Assembly (NCBI RefSeq): GCF_008151785.1
Contig: NZ_CP036523.1
Coordinates: 682,001-746,000, forward strand
DNA length: 64,000 nt
Origin: Peptacetobacter hiranonis
Lineage (GTDB): Bacteria > Bacillota > Clostridia > Peptostreptococcales > Peptostreptococcaceae
Direction of reading: 5' to 3'
Shown: positions 34,527-43,666 of the stretch, in pieces
Layout of the letters: every line of letters begins with the position of its first letter
Numbering within the stretch: the stretch's first letter is position 1
Notes under the pieces: model-generated
Database searches by the model: none
What the model saw: the letters and a program-made list of their open reading frames with translations, nothing else
Told to the model about the DNA's origin: nothing
Position numbers and translations under genes: made by a program

Positions 34527-34588
34527 AGAACGTATGTTTTTTTGAGAATTATTGGCAAAAATAGACTTACAAAAGCAAGTCTATTTTT
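34527..34588. repeat. Cassette-end module: AGAACGTATGTT plus bidirectional terminator
   Basis: AGAACGTATGTT (34527-34538) is followed by AAAAATAGACTT (34557-34568) and AAGTCTATTTTT (34577-34588) around ACAAAAGC. This separates the defence pair from the convergent S-layer gene. The same block recurs at 38638, 44382, 50775, 55473 and 60834, and inverted at 27085. Confidence 0.75.
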
Positions 34589-34621
34589 GTCTTTTTTTAT
34601 GGTAATATGGAGGAGGCTTCG

Positions 34622-34652
34622 CCTAAAAAAGACGAGGGAATTGTCCCTCGCC
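34622..34652 (-). terminator. Terminator of S-layer gene 34683-36881
   Basis: On the - strand GGCGAGGGA pairs with TCCCTCGTC, followed by TTTTTTAGGC. Very similar hairpins end the S-layer genes at 39691, 55630 and 60991. Confidence 0.8.
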
Positions 34653-34682
34653 TTGTATGTAAATTTGATATTTACTTTTTAA

Positions 34683-36881
34683 TTATTTAACGTTTGATAG
34701 TCCTAAGAATTCAGCTACTGATTCTAATGTAGTTCTTGCTACACCCTGTCCTATCTGAGTTAATTTAGTGAATTTAGTTGCTTTTTTGTTTAATACAGCA
34801 TTTTTCTGAGCATCAGTTATTTTATCTGTTGCTAATACTATTGGTTTTCCTGCTGCATAGTTAGCTGCTGATAAAGCATCTACTAATTCTGATTTATTAG
34901 ACTGTCCATCTTTAACTAACACTACTTCTTCTATACTAGAAGCGTATTTGTCTATTATTTTAGCATTTGTTTCAAATCTATTTGCTCCTGCAACTCTATC
35001 TACTTTAGTTACAGTTACTTCATCTATTTTATCGTATTCTGCTTTAGATACTACTGATTCTCCACCTATTACGTCTACATTTCCTGTAGCACCACCAGCA
35101 TTAGATTTTATAAATCTTACAGCATTTTTAGTTAATCCACCAGCTTTTGCTACTATTATAGGAGTCTGAGTTGTAGATTTAGATGCTTCTGATGCTATTG
35201 ACATTGCATCTGCTTCACCATTTGCTCCTACTACGAATAATGCATTGTTATCATCAGATGCACTTTTTAGAATTTCTCTAGCTACTTCTAATGAAGTTTC
35301 TTCTCTATTATCTCCACCGAATCTTTCTACTTTGAATCCCATTCCTTTTAATTCGTCTACTAATGATTCACTTAATACTGCTTCTCCACCTACTAAGTTT
35401 ATAGTGACATTTTTTCTAGCTGATACTGCTATGTCTGATACTAAGTTTTCTAAGTATTCTTTTGTTTCTTTTGGTAGTGAATCTGTTTTTGATAATAATA
35501 CAGATGTTCCTGCTGCACCATCTAAAGTTAATTTAGCTGCTAATGGTGCTGCTGCTAATCCATCTACTAATGATTCTCCATTTACTAACACTATATTATT
35601 AGCTGCAGTTGCATTTTTAGCAGCTATTTTTTCTTTATGTTTTTTAGCAACATTAACTGCTGTTTCATATCTGTTAGCCCCTGCTATTATACCTACTTCA
35701 TAGTCTCCTCTTTTTAACATTTTATGTAGAGATACTATTTCTTTTAAATTAGTTGATTTTACAGTTATTACTTTTGATGGTTTATCGTCCTTAGCATTAG
35801 AAACATTATCTTTGTGGCTAGCGAAGTATGTTACTGTAAAGCTTGCTACTCCTGAAGCATCTAGTTTTGTTGGTTCAGCTGATAATTCTACTGTTAATGC
35901 TTTTCCTGTTTCATCACTTATTTTTTTAGCGTTTTCTATATCAGTCTGTATTTCTGTTCCTTTTGCTGTTAATGCTAATCCATCATATAAATCTGATGCT
36001 AATAATGTTTCTTCTTCATGTTTAACTGAATCATCTACCATTTTGTATGCTGATTTAACTTCTGGAGCTGCTGTTATTTCTGCAGATTTCTGATAAGTTG
36101 CTACTTCTGCGAAGTTTACACATTCCTGTATTTTTTCTGTTAATTTTCCTTCTGCATCTAATGGTAAAGAGAAGTTTAATTTGTTAGAATCAGTATTAAG
36201 TTCTATTTTTACATTTTCTTCTTCTTTGTCAGTAAGGCTTTTCACAGCTTCTAATGTTATAGTAGCTCCAGTTTTTGTATCATTAGCTTTTATGCTTTTT
36301 ACAAAAGCATTTTTCTTAGAATCAACTATTTTTGTTGGAGATTTAAAATCATCAACTGTGTATTTTACAGTTCCACCAGTTGCTTCTATCTGAGTACCTG
36401 GTATTATCTGTCCTAAGAATTCTGTTGTTTTTCTTTCTACTACCTGTACTGTCATATCTTTAACAAGTTTTTCGCTTGTTAGTATTGTTTCTATATCAGA
36501 TATTTTATAAGTTATAGTTTTGTCTTTTGCTGAAGATAGACTAGTTATATTAAATCCATCAGCTTTACTTAAATCTATAGCTTTTCCATCTTTATCTAAT
36601 ACTTTTATTCCGTATGCTGATACTTCATCACCTTTAGTCTGACCTGGTATCATTAATGCAGCTACTTCATCTGTTACAAATTTAGAGTCAGAACCAGTAC
36701 CAGAGATTGTTTTATTAGTTGATATTACTTTTGTTTTTGCTAAATCAACTATTTTTTTTGCTAAAAGTGATTTTTCACTTAATTTTGTGTCTTCTGCTGT
36801 TACTTCTGCAGCTAATACTGGCGCTACACTTGTTGCTAGCATTGCTCCTGCCATTACCACTGATAATTTTTTCTTATTCAT
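34683..36881 (-). CDS. S-layer protein (CWB2), silent unit B
   Basis: 732 aa. Signal peptide MNKKKLSVVMAGAMLATSV; DLYDGLALTAKGTEIQTDI in the variable half; CWB2 modules at about 394 (IAGANRYETAVNVAKKH), 513 (RFGGDNREETSLEVAR) and 627 (RVAGANRFETNAKI). Ribosome site ACGGAGG, 12 bases from the ATG. The stretch between the gene and repeat core (36960-37013) is identical to that of S-layer gene 55630-57666, although the two proteins differ greatly in the exposed half. No -35 box precedes its TACAAT, so it is inferred silent. Confidence 0.92.
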   Translation of the reverse strand: MNKKKLSVVMAGAMLATSVAPVLAAEVTAEDTKLSEKSLLAKKIVDLAKTKVISTNKTISGTGSDSKFVTDEVAALMIPGQTKGDEVSAYGIKVLDKDGKAIDLSKADGFNITSLSSAKDKTITYKISDIETILTSEKLVKDMTVQVVERKTTEFLGQIIPGTQIEATGGTVKYTVDDFKSPTKIVDSKKNAFVKSIKANDTKTGATITLEAVKSLTDKEEENVKIELNTDSNKLNFSLPLDAEGKLTEKIQECVNFAEVATYQKSAEITAAPEVKSAYKMVDDSVKHEEETLLASDLYDGLALTAKGTEIQTDIENAKKISDETGKALTVELSAEPTKLDASGVASFTVTYFASHKDNVSNAKDDKPSKVITVKSTNLKEIVSLHKMLKRGDYEVGIIAGANRYETAVNVAKKHKEKIAAKNATAANNIVLVNGESLVDGLAAAPLAAKLTLDGAAGTSVLLSKTDSLPKETKEYLENLVSDIAVSARKNVTINLVGGEAVLSESLVDELKGMGFKVERFGGDNREETSLEVAREILKSASDDNNALFVVGANGEADAMSIASEASKSTTQTPIIVAKAGGLTKNAVRFIKSNAGGATGNVDVIGGESVVSKAEYDKIDEVTVTKVDRVAGANRFETNAKIIDKYASSIEEVVLVKDGQSNKSELVDALSAANYAAGKPIVLATDKITDAQKNAVLNKKATKFTKLTQIGQGVARTTLESVAEFLGLSNVK

Positions 36882-37013
36882 TATCTTTTTACCTCCGTTA
36901 TTTTATCTTTTTTTCTTTTTTACACTCTCTTTTTATTTCTCAATTAGAAAAAATACTTCAAGAAAAAAATTAAAACTTTGGATTTTTCTAAGAATAAGAC
37001 TCTCAATGAAAGT

Positions 37014-37200
37014 TCTCTTTTCTTCTGTTATCTTATGGCTTTTCTTTCACTTACTCTTTCTTATTCTTTCCTTTTCCTTCGTTTTCCTTTTTTATTCTTT
37101 TCTTCTCTTTTTTTCTCTATTCTCTTGCTCTTTTTTCGCAATTATTTTTCCACATTTTTATTGTACGGAATTTTTCCTTAGCGACGCCCCCCATAAGCCC
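37014..37200 (-). repeat. Leader repeat copy B (153-bp core, inverted) plus boundary
   Basis: Core 37014-37166 matches the first 153 bp of the expressed leader. The boundary (37167-37200) reads CGGAATTTTTCC, TTAGCGACGCCCCCC, ATAAGCCC: a variant with one extra A. The following 37201-37346 is A+T rich and should hold the promoter of the ATPase gene, but no strong consensus was seen. Confidence 0.85.
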
Positions 37201-37346
37201 ACCATTCAAATTCGTATAAAACGTGAAATTATCACACGAAATATAAAAAAATTATCTTATAAAATAATAAATTAAGATTAAATTAGAGAAAAAATCTCAT
37301 ATATAATGTATAATTAAGATAAATACAAATAACAGAGGGTGATAAA

Positions 37347-38600
37347 ATGCTAATACAGTTTACATTTAAAAACTTTAGGTCTTTTAGGGATGAGGTCACT
37401 CTAGATCTTTCAGCTACAAGTATAAAAGAGCATGAGGATAGAGTGGTCGAATTTGGAAATGAAAAGTTACTTACAGCTGCAGCTATTTTTGGAGCTAATG
37501 CAAGTGGAAAGTCAAATGTGCAAGAAGCTTTTAAATATATGAATGATTATGTGATAAATTCATTTCTATATGGAGGAGATATAAGCTACAACGATAGAGA
37601 GTTCAATGCACCGACACCATTTTTATTTGATGAAGTGAGTAGAAATCGGGAATCTATGTTTGAAGTTTTCTTTATACAGAAGGAATCTAATAAAGTTGTT
37701 ACATATCAGTATGGATTTTGTATAGATTCAAAAGGGATTTCAGAGGAATGGTTGAGCAAAAGCTACAAAACTAGTCCTGAATTTAAGACTATATTCTACA
37801 GAAATAGAGAGGAAAATGAGCTGGATTTAAGTGGAATATCTGAAAAAGATAGAAATAATATCGAAACAGCACTTGAGCCAGAAACATTAATTGTTTCTCT
37901 AGGTGCAAAGCTTAAGGTTGGTATTTTAAAAAAAATTAGAAATTGGTTTTTAGAGAATAGAATTATAGATTTTGGAAATCCTATCGAAAATTATTTAGAA
38001 TCTAAGTATTTGCCAGAAGGATTTGCAGAAGATCCAAATGTTAGGAAGGATGTAGTGAAGTATTTATCTACTTTTGACGATTCTATAGTAGATTTTGAGA
38101 TAGAAAATATAAATAAGGATGCCATTAAAGTGTTTGCTGTTCATGAAATAAAAGGTAGCGATGAGAGAGTTGCTATTCCATTGAAACACGAATCAGCTGG
38201 AACGTTGAAGATGTTTAATCTTTATAGACATTTGCAGAAAGTTTTAAATGACGGAGGTCTTATTTTTGTAGATGAGCTGAATTCAAGGCTTCATCCGTTG
38301 CTTTTGAGAAATTTCTTACTTAGTTTTTTAAATCCTGAGATAAATAAAAAACATGCTCAAATTGTGTTTACAAGCCATGATTTGTGGGAGCTTTCAAATA
38401 ATTTGTTGAGAAGAGATGAGATTTGGTTTACAGAAAAGGATTCTAATGGAAATTCTACGTTGTATTCGTTAGCCGATTTTAAGACTTCTAGCGGAAAGAA
38501 GATAAGAAATGATGAGAATTATGCTAAAAATTATCTTTTAGGTAAGTATGGAGCAATTCCACATCTTTCTGAGATATCTTTTCATGATGAGGATAAGTAG
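37347..38600 (+). CDS. RloA/AbiLi-like AAA ATPase
   Basis: 417 aa. MLIQFTFKNFRSFRDEVTLD is the typical start of this AAA_15/AAA_21 group; Walker A is IFGANASGKSNVQEAF (about 47-62), Walker B GLIFVDELNSRLHPLLL (about 303), then AQIVFTSHDLWELSNN and a C-terminal GKYGAIPHLSE. AbiLi, the ATPase of the lactococcal AbiL abortive system, has this layout and normally pairs with an AbiLii/RloB gene; none follows here. Instead a type III toxin-antitoxin locus follows after the terminator module. Ribosome site AGAGGGTG. The gene at 42411 is a paralogue with the same C-terminal GRYGAIPF motif. Confidence 0.75.
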   Translation: MLIQFTFKNFRSFRDEVTLDLSATSIKEHEDRVVEFGNEKLLTAAAIFGANASGKSNVQEAFKYMNDYVINSFLYGGDISYNDREFNAPTPFLFDEVSRNRESMFEVFFIQKESNKVVTYQYGFCIDSKGISEEWLSKSYKTSPEFKTIFYRNREENELDLSGISEKDRNNIETALEPETLIVSLGAKLKVGILKKIRNWFLENRIIDFGNPIENYLESKYLPEGFAEDPNVRKDVVKYLSTFDDSIVDFEIENINKDAIKVFAVHEIKGSDERVAIPLKHESAGTLKMFNLYRHLQKVLNDGGLIFVDELNSRLHPLLLRNFLLSFLNPEINKKHAQIVFTSHDLWELSNNLLRRDEIWFTEKDSNGNSTLYSLADFKTSSGKKIRNDENYAKNYLLGKYGAIPHLSEISFHDEDK

Positions 38601-38637
38601 ATACAAAAGGTGATATAATTAAGTAAGTATATAATAC

Positions 38638-38699
38638 AGAACATACGTTTTTTGAAAATTTGTTGGCAAAAATAGACTTACAAAAGCAAGTCTATTTTT
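38638..38699. repeat. Cassette-end module: AGAACATACGTT plus bidirectional terminator
   Basis: AGAACATACGTT (38638-38649), then AAAAATAGACTT (38668-38679) and AAGTCTATTTTT (38688-38699). In this unit the type III toxin-antitoxin locus lies on the S-layer side of the module. The GGCTACGCCT just after (38731-38740) is also a shared cassette-end feature. Confidence 0.7.
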
Positions 38700-38813
38700 G
38701 TTTTTTTGTTTTTTGATGATGAAGCAGGGAAGGCTACGCCTGAAATATAATGCTTACTTGTACTTTTTATTCAATCAATAATATTAAAATATAAAATTTA
38801 TTATTCAATCTAA

Positions 38814-38842
38814 TTGATAAATTAACCTTTGAGTGTTATAAT
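38814..38842 (+). promoter_or_regulatory. Promoter of type III antitoxin RNA 1
   Basis: TTGATA (38814-38819), a 17-bp spacer and TATAAT (38837-38842), directly before the antitoxin repeats. Confidence 0.8.
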
Positions 38843-38848
38843 ATATAT

Positions 38849-39027
38849 AGAAAAAGAAATAGCATCGAATATGATGACGAGTGACTGTTCTGACTCGTCG
38901 GTAAAATAAAAAGTGACAGATGGATGATGTTGTGTGAGAGCAAAGACACAACGGTAAAATAAAAAGTGGCTCGGTGAAGATGCTAAAAATAGAAATTAAA
39001 TAGGATATCGTTCGATATCCTATTTTT
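38849..39027 (+). ncRNA. Type III antitoxin RNA 1: two pseudoknot repeats and attenuating terminator
   Basis: Two 49-nt units with a 53-nt period: 38871-38919 and 38924-38972. Unit 1 has the stem ACGAGT/ACTCGT, the loop bases CTGT and the tail ACAG. Unit 2 has TTGTGT/ACACAA, loop GAGC and tail GCTC. Both share ATGATG at the start and CGGTAAAATAAAAAGTG between stem and tail. In each unit stem and loop-tail pairs change together, which supports an H-type pseudoknot like those of ToxI/TenpI antitoxins. A terminator AAATAGGATATCG/CGATATCCTATTT (38998-39027) stands before the toxin gene and would hold most transcripts as antitoxin, as in known type III systems. Confidence 0.82.
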
Positions 39028-39042
39028 ACGTGGAGAAAAACT

Positions 39043-39531
39043 ATGGCAAGAAATAAAATTGATTTTGACTACCAAATTATGCTACTTTCAGACAAATTTT
39101 TTAATGATTATCCAAAAGATAAGTATCCAGAAATTATTTTAAAAGGAAAAAGAGCGTTTAGCTTTTTTATAATAGAAACAAAATATGATTATTATATAGC
39201 AGTTCCTTTTAGAAGTCAGATTTCTCATAAAAATGCATACTTATTTAAAGAGTCGAGAAGATCTAAATCTAATAAATCTGGAATTGATTATTCAAAAATG
39301 ATAATAATAAGAAATACAGAATATATAGATAAAGAAGCACATGTAGATAAGGATGAGTTCAAGGAATTTCTAGATAATATAGATGAAATAGTTGATAAAT
39401 CTTTACAATATTTAAATGGATATATAAAATATTTATCTTTATCAGATTCTGATAAAGATAAAAGAAAATTTGAAAGAAATTATAGGTATACATCTTTAAA
39501 ATATTTTCATAAAGAATTAGGATTAGAATAG
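39043..39531 (+). CDS. Type III toxin (TenpN/CptN-like endoribonuclease) 1
   Basis: 162 aa. Type III toxins are endoribonucleases held inactive by a repeat RNA that they cut from its own precursor. The protein has ETKYDYYIAVPFRSQISHK, then KSGIDYSKMIII and a C-terminal RYTSLKYFHKELGLE. These segments recur in the second toxin (59999-60475). They resemble the TenpN branch in my memory more than ToxN, but the exact family is not certain. ATG 39043 has GGAG 8 bases upstream, just behind the antitoxin terminator. Such systems cause abortive infection against phages. Confidence 0.75.
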   Translation: MARNKIDFDYQIMLLSDKFFNDYPKDKYPEIILKGKRAFSFFIIETKYDYYIAVPFRSQISHKNAYLFKESRRSKSNKSGIDYSKMIIIRNTEYIDKEAHVDKDEFKEFLDNIDEIVDKSLQYLNGYIKYLSLSDSDKDKRKFERNYRYTSLKYFHKELGLE

Positions 39532-39632
39532 ATTTATATATGAAAATAAAAAAATTATAAAAGGACAGAAATATTTACTTTTAATGAGTATATTTCTGTC
39601 TTTTTTATTTTAAAGCAGAGAAGGCTTCGCCT

Positions 39633-39661
39633 AAAAAAAGACGAGGGAATAATCCCTCGCC
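39633..39661 (-). terminator. Terminator of S-layer gene 39691-41946
   Basis: On the - strand GCGAGGGAT pairs with ATTCCCTCGT, followed by CTTTTTTTAGGCG. Confidence 0.8.
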
Positions 39662-39690
39662 TTGTATGTAAATGTGTCATTTACTTTTTA

Positions 39691-41946
39691 TTATTTAACG
39701 TTTGATATACCGAATAATCCAGCTATTGTTTCAAGAACTGTTCTAGCTGCACCTTCACCAACCTGAGCTACTTTAGCAACTCCATTTACTCTTACTATAG
39801 CATCTTCCTGAGCTGCTGATAAGTTTGAGCTAGCTAATACTATTGGAGCTTTCATTGAAGCAGCATAGTTAGCTGCTGATAATGCGTCTATTAATTCATC
39901 TTTTTTAGCAACTCCGTCTTTAACTAATACTACACCTGTTGTACCAGTTATTTCACCTGTTTTGTAGTATTCTTTTATTATAGCAGCATTTGTTGCCTGT
40001 CTGTTTTCACCAGCTATTCTGTAAGCAGCATTTGTTTTGCTAAGTACTTTGTTTATTTTTTCTTCATCAGCTTTAGATACTACTTTTTCTCCACCGATTA
40101 CTCTTACTTTTGATGTTGAAGCATTTTCTTCTATGTAGTTTAATGCATCTCTTGATATAGATCCAACTTTAGATACTATTATTGGCATTTTTTTGCTTGC
40201 AGCTACGGCAGATACTGACATTGCATCAGCTTCACCATTTCCACCAACAACAAATATACCATCTGTACCTACAGTTAATTTTTTAGCTACAGCTACAGAA
40301 GTTTCTTCTCTGTTATCTCCACCTAATCTCTTAACTGTGAATCCCATATCTTTTATTTCTTTAACTAATTCTTCAGATAGAACTGATTCCCCACCTACTA
40401 GTGTTACTACATAATCTTTTCTATCATTTTTGCTTATGTGAGAAGCTCTTTCTTCTATGTATTCTTTTGTTTCTGTTGGTAATTCATCTGTTTTTGCTAA
40501 TAATATTGGAGCCTGTCTTAAATAATCACTTTTAGCTGTACCAACTTCGTTTAATGAAGCTGCTAAAGGAGCGGCTGCTAATCCATCTACTAATGATGTT
40601 CCGTTTACTAATACTATATTATTATTTAGTATTTTGTCAGTACCACTTGATTTATCAGCTATTTTTAATTCTGCTCCATTTGCTTTCGCTACATTTACAG
40701 CTGTTTCATATCTATTCTGACCAGCTACTATACCAACTTTAAATTCTCCTGATTTTATTAAATCGAATAATGATTTTAATTCAGCTTTATTTGTTGATGT
40801 TACTTTAACAGTTTTATAAACTTCTGAAGTAGTATTTGAAGTTGCTCTCTTATATTCTACTTCGAAATAGTATATACCTGATTTATCATCTACTATATCA
40901 GCATTTTTTAATTTAACTAATGCATTGTTTGCAGTTGCTATTGTTTCGTCTACTTTTTCTGCTGCATTTTTAAGATCTGATAATAATTCAGTTCCTTTTG
41001 ATGTTAATGCAAATCCATCATATAAATCTGAAGCTTTTATAGTTTCAACATTTGCTTTATCAGCAACAACTTTGTAAGAAGTTTTTTCTAAAGTATTACT
41101 TGTTAATAAAGTTGATGTATGATAAGTGTTAACTTTTTTACCAAAGTGATCAAATTTCTGAACTTCATCTGGATTAGTTGCATCTAATAGATTTCCTTCT
41201 GCATCGTATGCTAACTGGAAGTCTAGTTTTTCATCGCCTTCTTTTAATTCTATTGTTTTGTTTTTACCATTTTCATCTAATGCTCTAAGTGTTAATATTA
41301 CACCATCTTTTTTAGAATTTATTGCTATTTTTGTTTCATCAACTATAGCACTTTTTGCTTTTGAAGTCGCTATTAAGGCAGCCTCTTTTTTGAATGTTTC
41401 TTCTAATGCATTTCCAACTGTAACTAAATCAGTTTTAGCATATGTAGCTACTGTCTGATCATCTACAGCTATTGATGTACCTGGTATAACTTCATCATTG
41501 AATTTTGTTGTATCTCTTTTAAATACTTTTAATGTCTGACCAGCTGTCATAGCTTTTATATCAGTTTCTGCATTAGTTATATTATATATTGGCTGACCAG
41601 CTGTTCCAGAATGATTACTAGCATCTTTAGCTACAGTTCCATCAGCATTGTATATTATTATACCATAAACAGATTCTCCAGCTAACATTGCTTTTCCAAC
41701 AGCTTCTTTTACAAATCTAGTATCTCCACTAGTATATGCCATACTATCATCTAATTTATCAGCTATTAAAGCTTTGTTTGTTGATACTTTGTTATCTTCC
41801 ATTAGTTTTTTGATTTCTCTAGTTAATAGAACTACATCACTTAACTGATATTCTTTAACTTCTGTTGTTTCTGCAGCTAATACTGGTGCTACACTTGTAG
41901 CTAGCATTGCTCCTGCCATTACCACTGATAATTTCTTCTTATTCAT
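39691..41946 (-). CDS. S-layer protein (CWB2), silent unit C
   Basis: 751 aa, the longest of the set. Signal peptide as in its neighbours; variable region with FQLAYDAEGNLLDATN and DLYDGFALTSKGTELLSDL. CWB2 modules at about 402 (VAGQNRYETAVNVAKAN), 533 (RLGGDNREETSVAVAK) and 642 (RIAGENRQATNAAI). It is most similar to gene 60991-63198, sharing QKFDHFGKKV and an identical PIVLA-type C-terminus, so the two units are recent relatives. Leader repeat C lacks the part between the gene and the 139-bp core found in the other copies. Inferred silent. Confidence 0.92.
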   Translation of the reverse strand: MNKKKLSVVMAGAMLATSVAPVLAAETTEVKEYQLSDVVLLTREIKKLMEDNKVSTNKALIADKLDDSMAYTSGDTRFVKEAVGKAMLAGESVYGIIIYNADGTVAKDASNHSGTAGQPIYNITNAETDIKAMTAGQTLKVFKRDTTKFNDEVIPGTSIAVDDQTVATYAKTDLVTVGNALEETFKKEAALIATSKAKSAIVDETKIAINSKKDGVILTLRALDENGKNKTIELKEGDEKLDFQLAYDAEGNLLDATNPDEVQKFDHFGKKVNTYHTSTLLTSNTLEKTSYKVVADKANVETIKASDLYDGFALTSKGTELLSDLKNAAEKVDETIATANNALVKLKNADIVDDKSGIYYFEVEYKRATSNTTSEVYKTVKVTSTNKAELKSLFDLIKSGEFKVGIVAGQNRYETAVNVAKANGAELKIADKSSGTDKILNNNIVLVNGTSLVDGLAAAPLAASLNEVGTAKSDYLRQAPILLAKTDELPTETKEYIEERASHISKNDRKDYVVTLVGGESVLSEELVKEIKDMGFTVKRLGGDNREETSVAVAKKLTVGTDGIFVVGGNGEADAMSVSAVAASKKMPIIVSKVGSISRDALNYIEENASTSKVRVIGGEKVVSKADEEKINKVLSKTNAAYRIAGENRQATNAAIIKEYYKTGEITGTTGVVLVKDGVAKKDELIDALSAANYAASMKAPIVLASSNLSAAQEDAIVRVNGVAKVAQVGEGAARTVLETIAGLFGISNVK

Positions 41947-42086
41947 TATCTCTTTACCTCCGTTTTTTCTTTTATTTTCACTCTTTTTTTATTTCTTATT
42001 TTTAGAAAAAAATCAGTCCAAAATAAAAATTTTCAACTTCAGTCTAGGTTTCATAAAAAATTCTTATTTTCAGTTCAAAGAAAGCT

Positions 42087-42261
42087 TTATCTTATGGCTT
42101 TTCTTTCACTTACTCTTTCTTATTCTTTCCTTTTCCTTCGTTTTCCTTTTTTATTCTTTTCTTCTCTTTTTTTCTCTATTCTCTTGCTCTTTTTTCGCAA
42201 TTATTTTTCCACATTTTTATTGTACGGAATTTTTCCATAGCGACGCCCCCCTAAGCCCCCC
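42087..42261 (-). repeat. Leader repeat copy C (139-bp core, inverted) plus boundary
   Basis: Core 42087-42225, the shortest copy, so it defines the minimal shared segment (from TTATCTTATGG to GTAC on this strand). The boundary runs to 42261 (CGACGCCCCCCTAAGCCCCC). A+T-rich DNA follows to the next gene. Confidence 0.85.
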
Positions 42262-42410
42262 TCTCTAAAATTTGGCAGATATAAATAGAAGCTAAATATA
42301 AATTTATATCATAAATTTGCAAAAATATTGCAAAAAATATATATAAAACATAGAAAAAAGTTGAATAATAAGTTATACTAAAATCAAGAAGTAAAAAGGA
42401 GGGAATAACA

Positions 42411-43661
42411 ATGCTTTTAGAATATAGATGTTCAAACTATAAATCTATAAAAGACGAAGTACTATTTTCAATGTCAGCATCATCAGATACAGAGCATTCA
42501 GACAAGTTAATAGATTTTAAAAAGTTAAAAATCAATAAAGCTACAGCAATATATGGAGCTAATGGTTCTGGAAAAAGTTCATTACTAGAATCATGTTTAT
42601 TTTTAACTTCATTAGTTAGTAATAAGCCTAGTCAGCCAGGTGATAAGATATTAGTAATTCCTCATGCACTTTCTGCTATAGATGAGCCAACTGAATTTTT
42701 AATACATTTTGAAAGAAAAGGTATAAGATACGTCTATGGAATATCTGTTACAGAAGATAGAGTAGAGAAGGAGTTTTTATATCATTTCAAAGTTGGAAGA
42801 AAAGCTAAAATATTTGATAGAGCTGGAGAAGAATATACCTTTGGAACTAAGTATAAATCTGATTTAAATAAAGCACTTTCTTTTCAAAAGGAAAATAGAG
42901 TATTTTTAAATACTGCAGCTAACTTCACTAATAATGAAGATATAACTAATGCATTTTTATTTTTTAAAGAGGATTTAGTAGTTAATTCACCTTCTTTTAT
43001 GAATAATTGGAGAGAGTATTCATTTAATATGATAAATAAAAATCCTGAATTTAAGAAAAAAGTTGTCACAGCTTTTAATAATTTAGGAATAGATATAAAA
43101 GATATAAAAACAGAATCATTCAATATACCTTTACACGATGAGTTGGTAGAAAATATTCCAGCAGATATTAAAGAAATAATTAAAAGCTCTATGGGAGAAG
43201 AAAAAACTCTATCTCTTAAAAAAGTTTTATTTGATTATGGAATATTTAGTGTAGATATAGATAGAGAGTCTACAGGTATAAAAAGATTGTTTGAAGTTTT
43301 GTGTCCGCTTATAGATATAATAGAAAATGATAGAGTTTTATTGTGGGATGAAATTGAAATGGGATTACACAGTAGTATTTTAGATACGCTTATAAAGATT
43401 TTCTTAAATGAAAAAGATTCAAAAGCCCAGTTAATATTTACTACTCACGATATAAGTCTATTAAATTTAGATAATTTAAGAAGAGATCAAATCTGGTTTA
43501 CTGAGCTTGATAAGGAAGAGAGAAAGACTGATTTATACTCTTTATTTGATTTTAAGAATATTAGAAAAACAGATAATATCAGCAAAAACTATATAGAAGG
43601 AAGATACGGAGCAATTCCATTTATCAAAACTAATCTTCAATCTATTCAAGAGGAGGTTTAG
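42411..43661 (+). CDS. RloA/AbiLi-like AAA ATPase with HEPN partner
   Basis: 416 aa. MLLEYRCSNYKSIKDEVLFS, Walker A IYGANGSGKSSLLESC (about 47-62), Walker B RVLLWDEIEMGLHSSIL (about 307), AQLIFTTHDISLLNLDNLR and a C-terminal GRYGAIPFIK. It belongs to the same group as 37347-38600. It is followed after 5 bases by a HEPN-type gene and shares its transcript (the AGGAGG of the next gene overlaps the end of this one). ATPase plus HEPN RNase pairs are known abortive-infection designs; the role is inferred. Ribosome site AGGAGGG. Confidence 0.77.
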   Translation: MLLEYRCSNYKSIKDEVLFSMSASSDTEHSDKLIDFKKLKINKATAIYGANGSGKSSLLESCLFLTSLVSNKPSQPGDKILVIPHALSAIDEPTEFLIHFERKGIRYVYGISVTEDRVEKEFLYHFKVGRKAKIFDRAGEEYTFGTKYKSDLNKALSFQKENRVFLNTAANFTNNEDITNAFLFFKEDLVVNSPSFMNNWREYSFNMINKNPEFKKKVVTAFNNLGIDIKDIKTESFNIPLHDELVENIPADIKEIIKSSMGEEKTLSLKKVLFDYGIFSVDIDRESTGIKRLFEVLCPLIDIIENDRVLLWDEIEMGLHSSILDTLIKIFLNEKDSKAQLIFTTHDISLLNLDNLRRDQIWFTELDKEERKTDLYSLFDFKNIRKTDNISKNYIEGRYGAIPFIKTNLQSIQEEV

Positions 43662-43666
43662 ATATT

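Noticed and set aside
38601-39042. The 38.9-kb repeats as a CRISPR-like or iteron array
   Set aside because: The units contain compensating stem and loop-tail changes and are followed by a terminator and a toxin gene, which fits type III antitoxin RNA far better.
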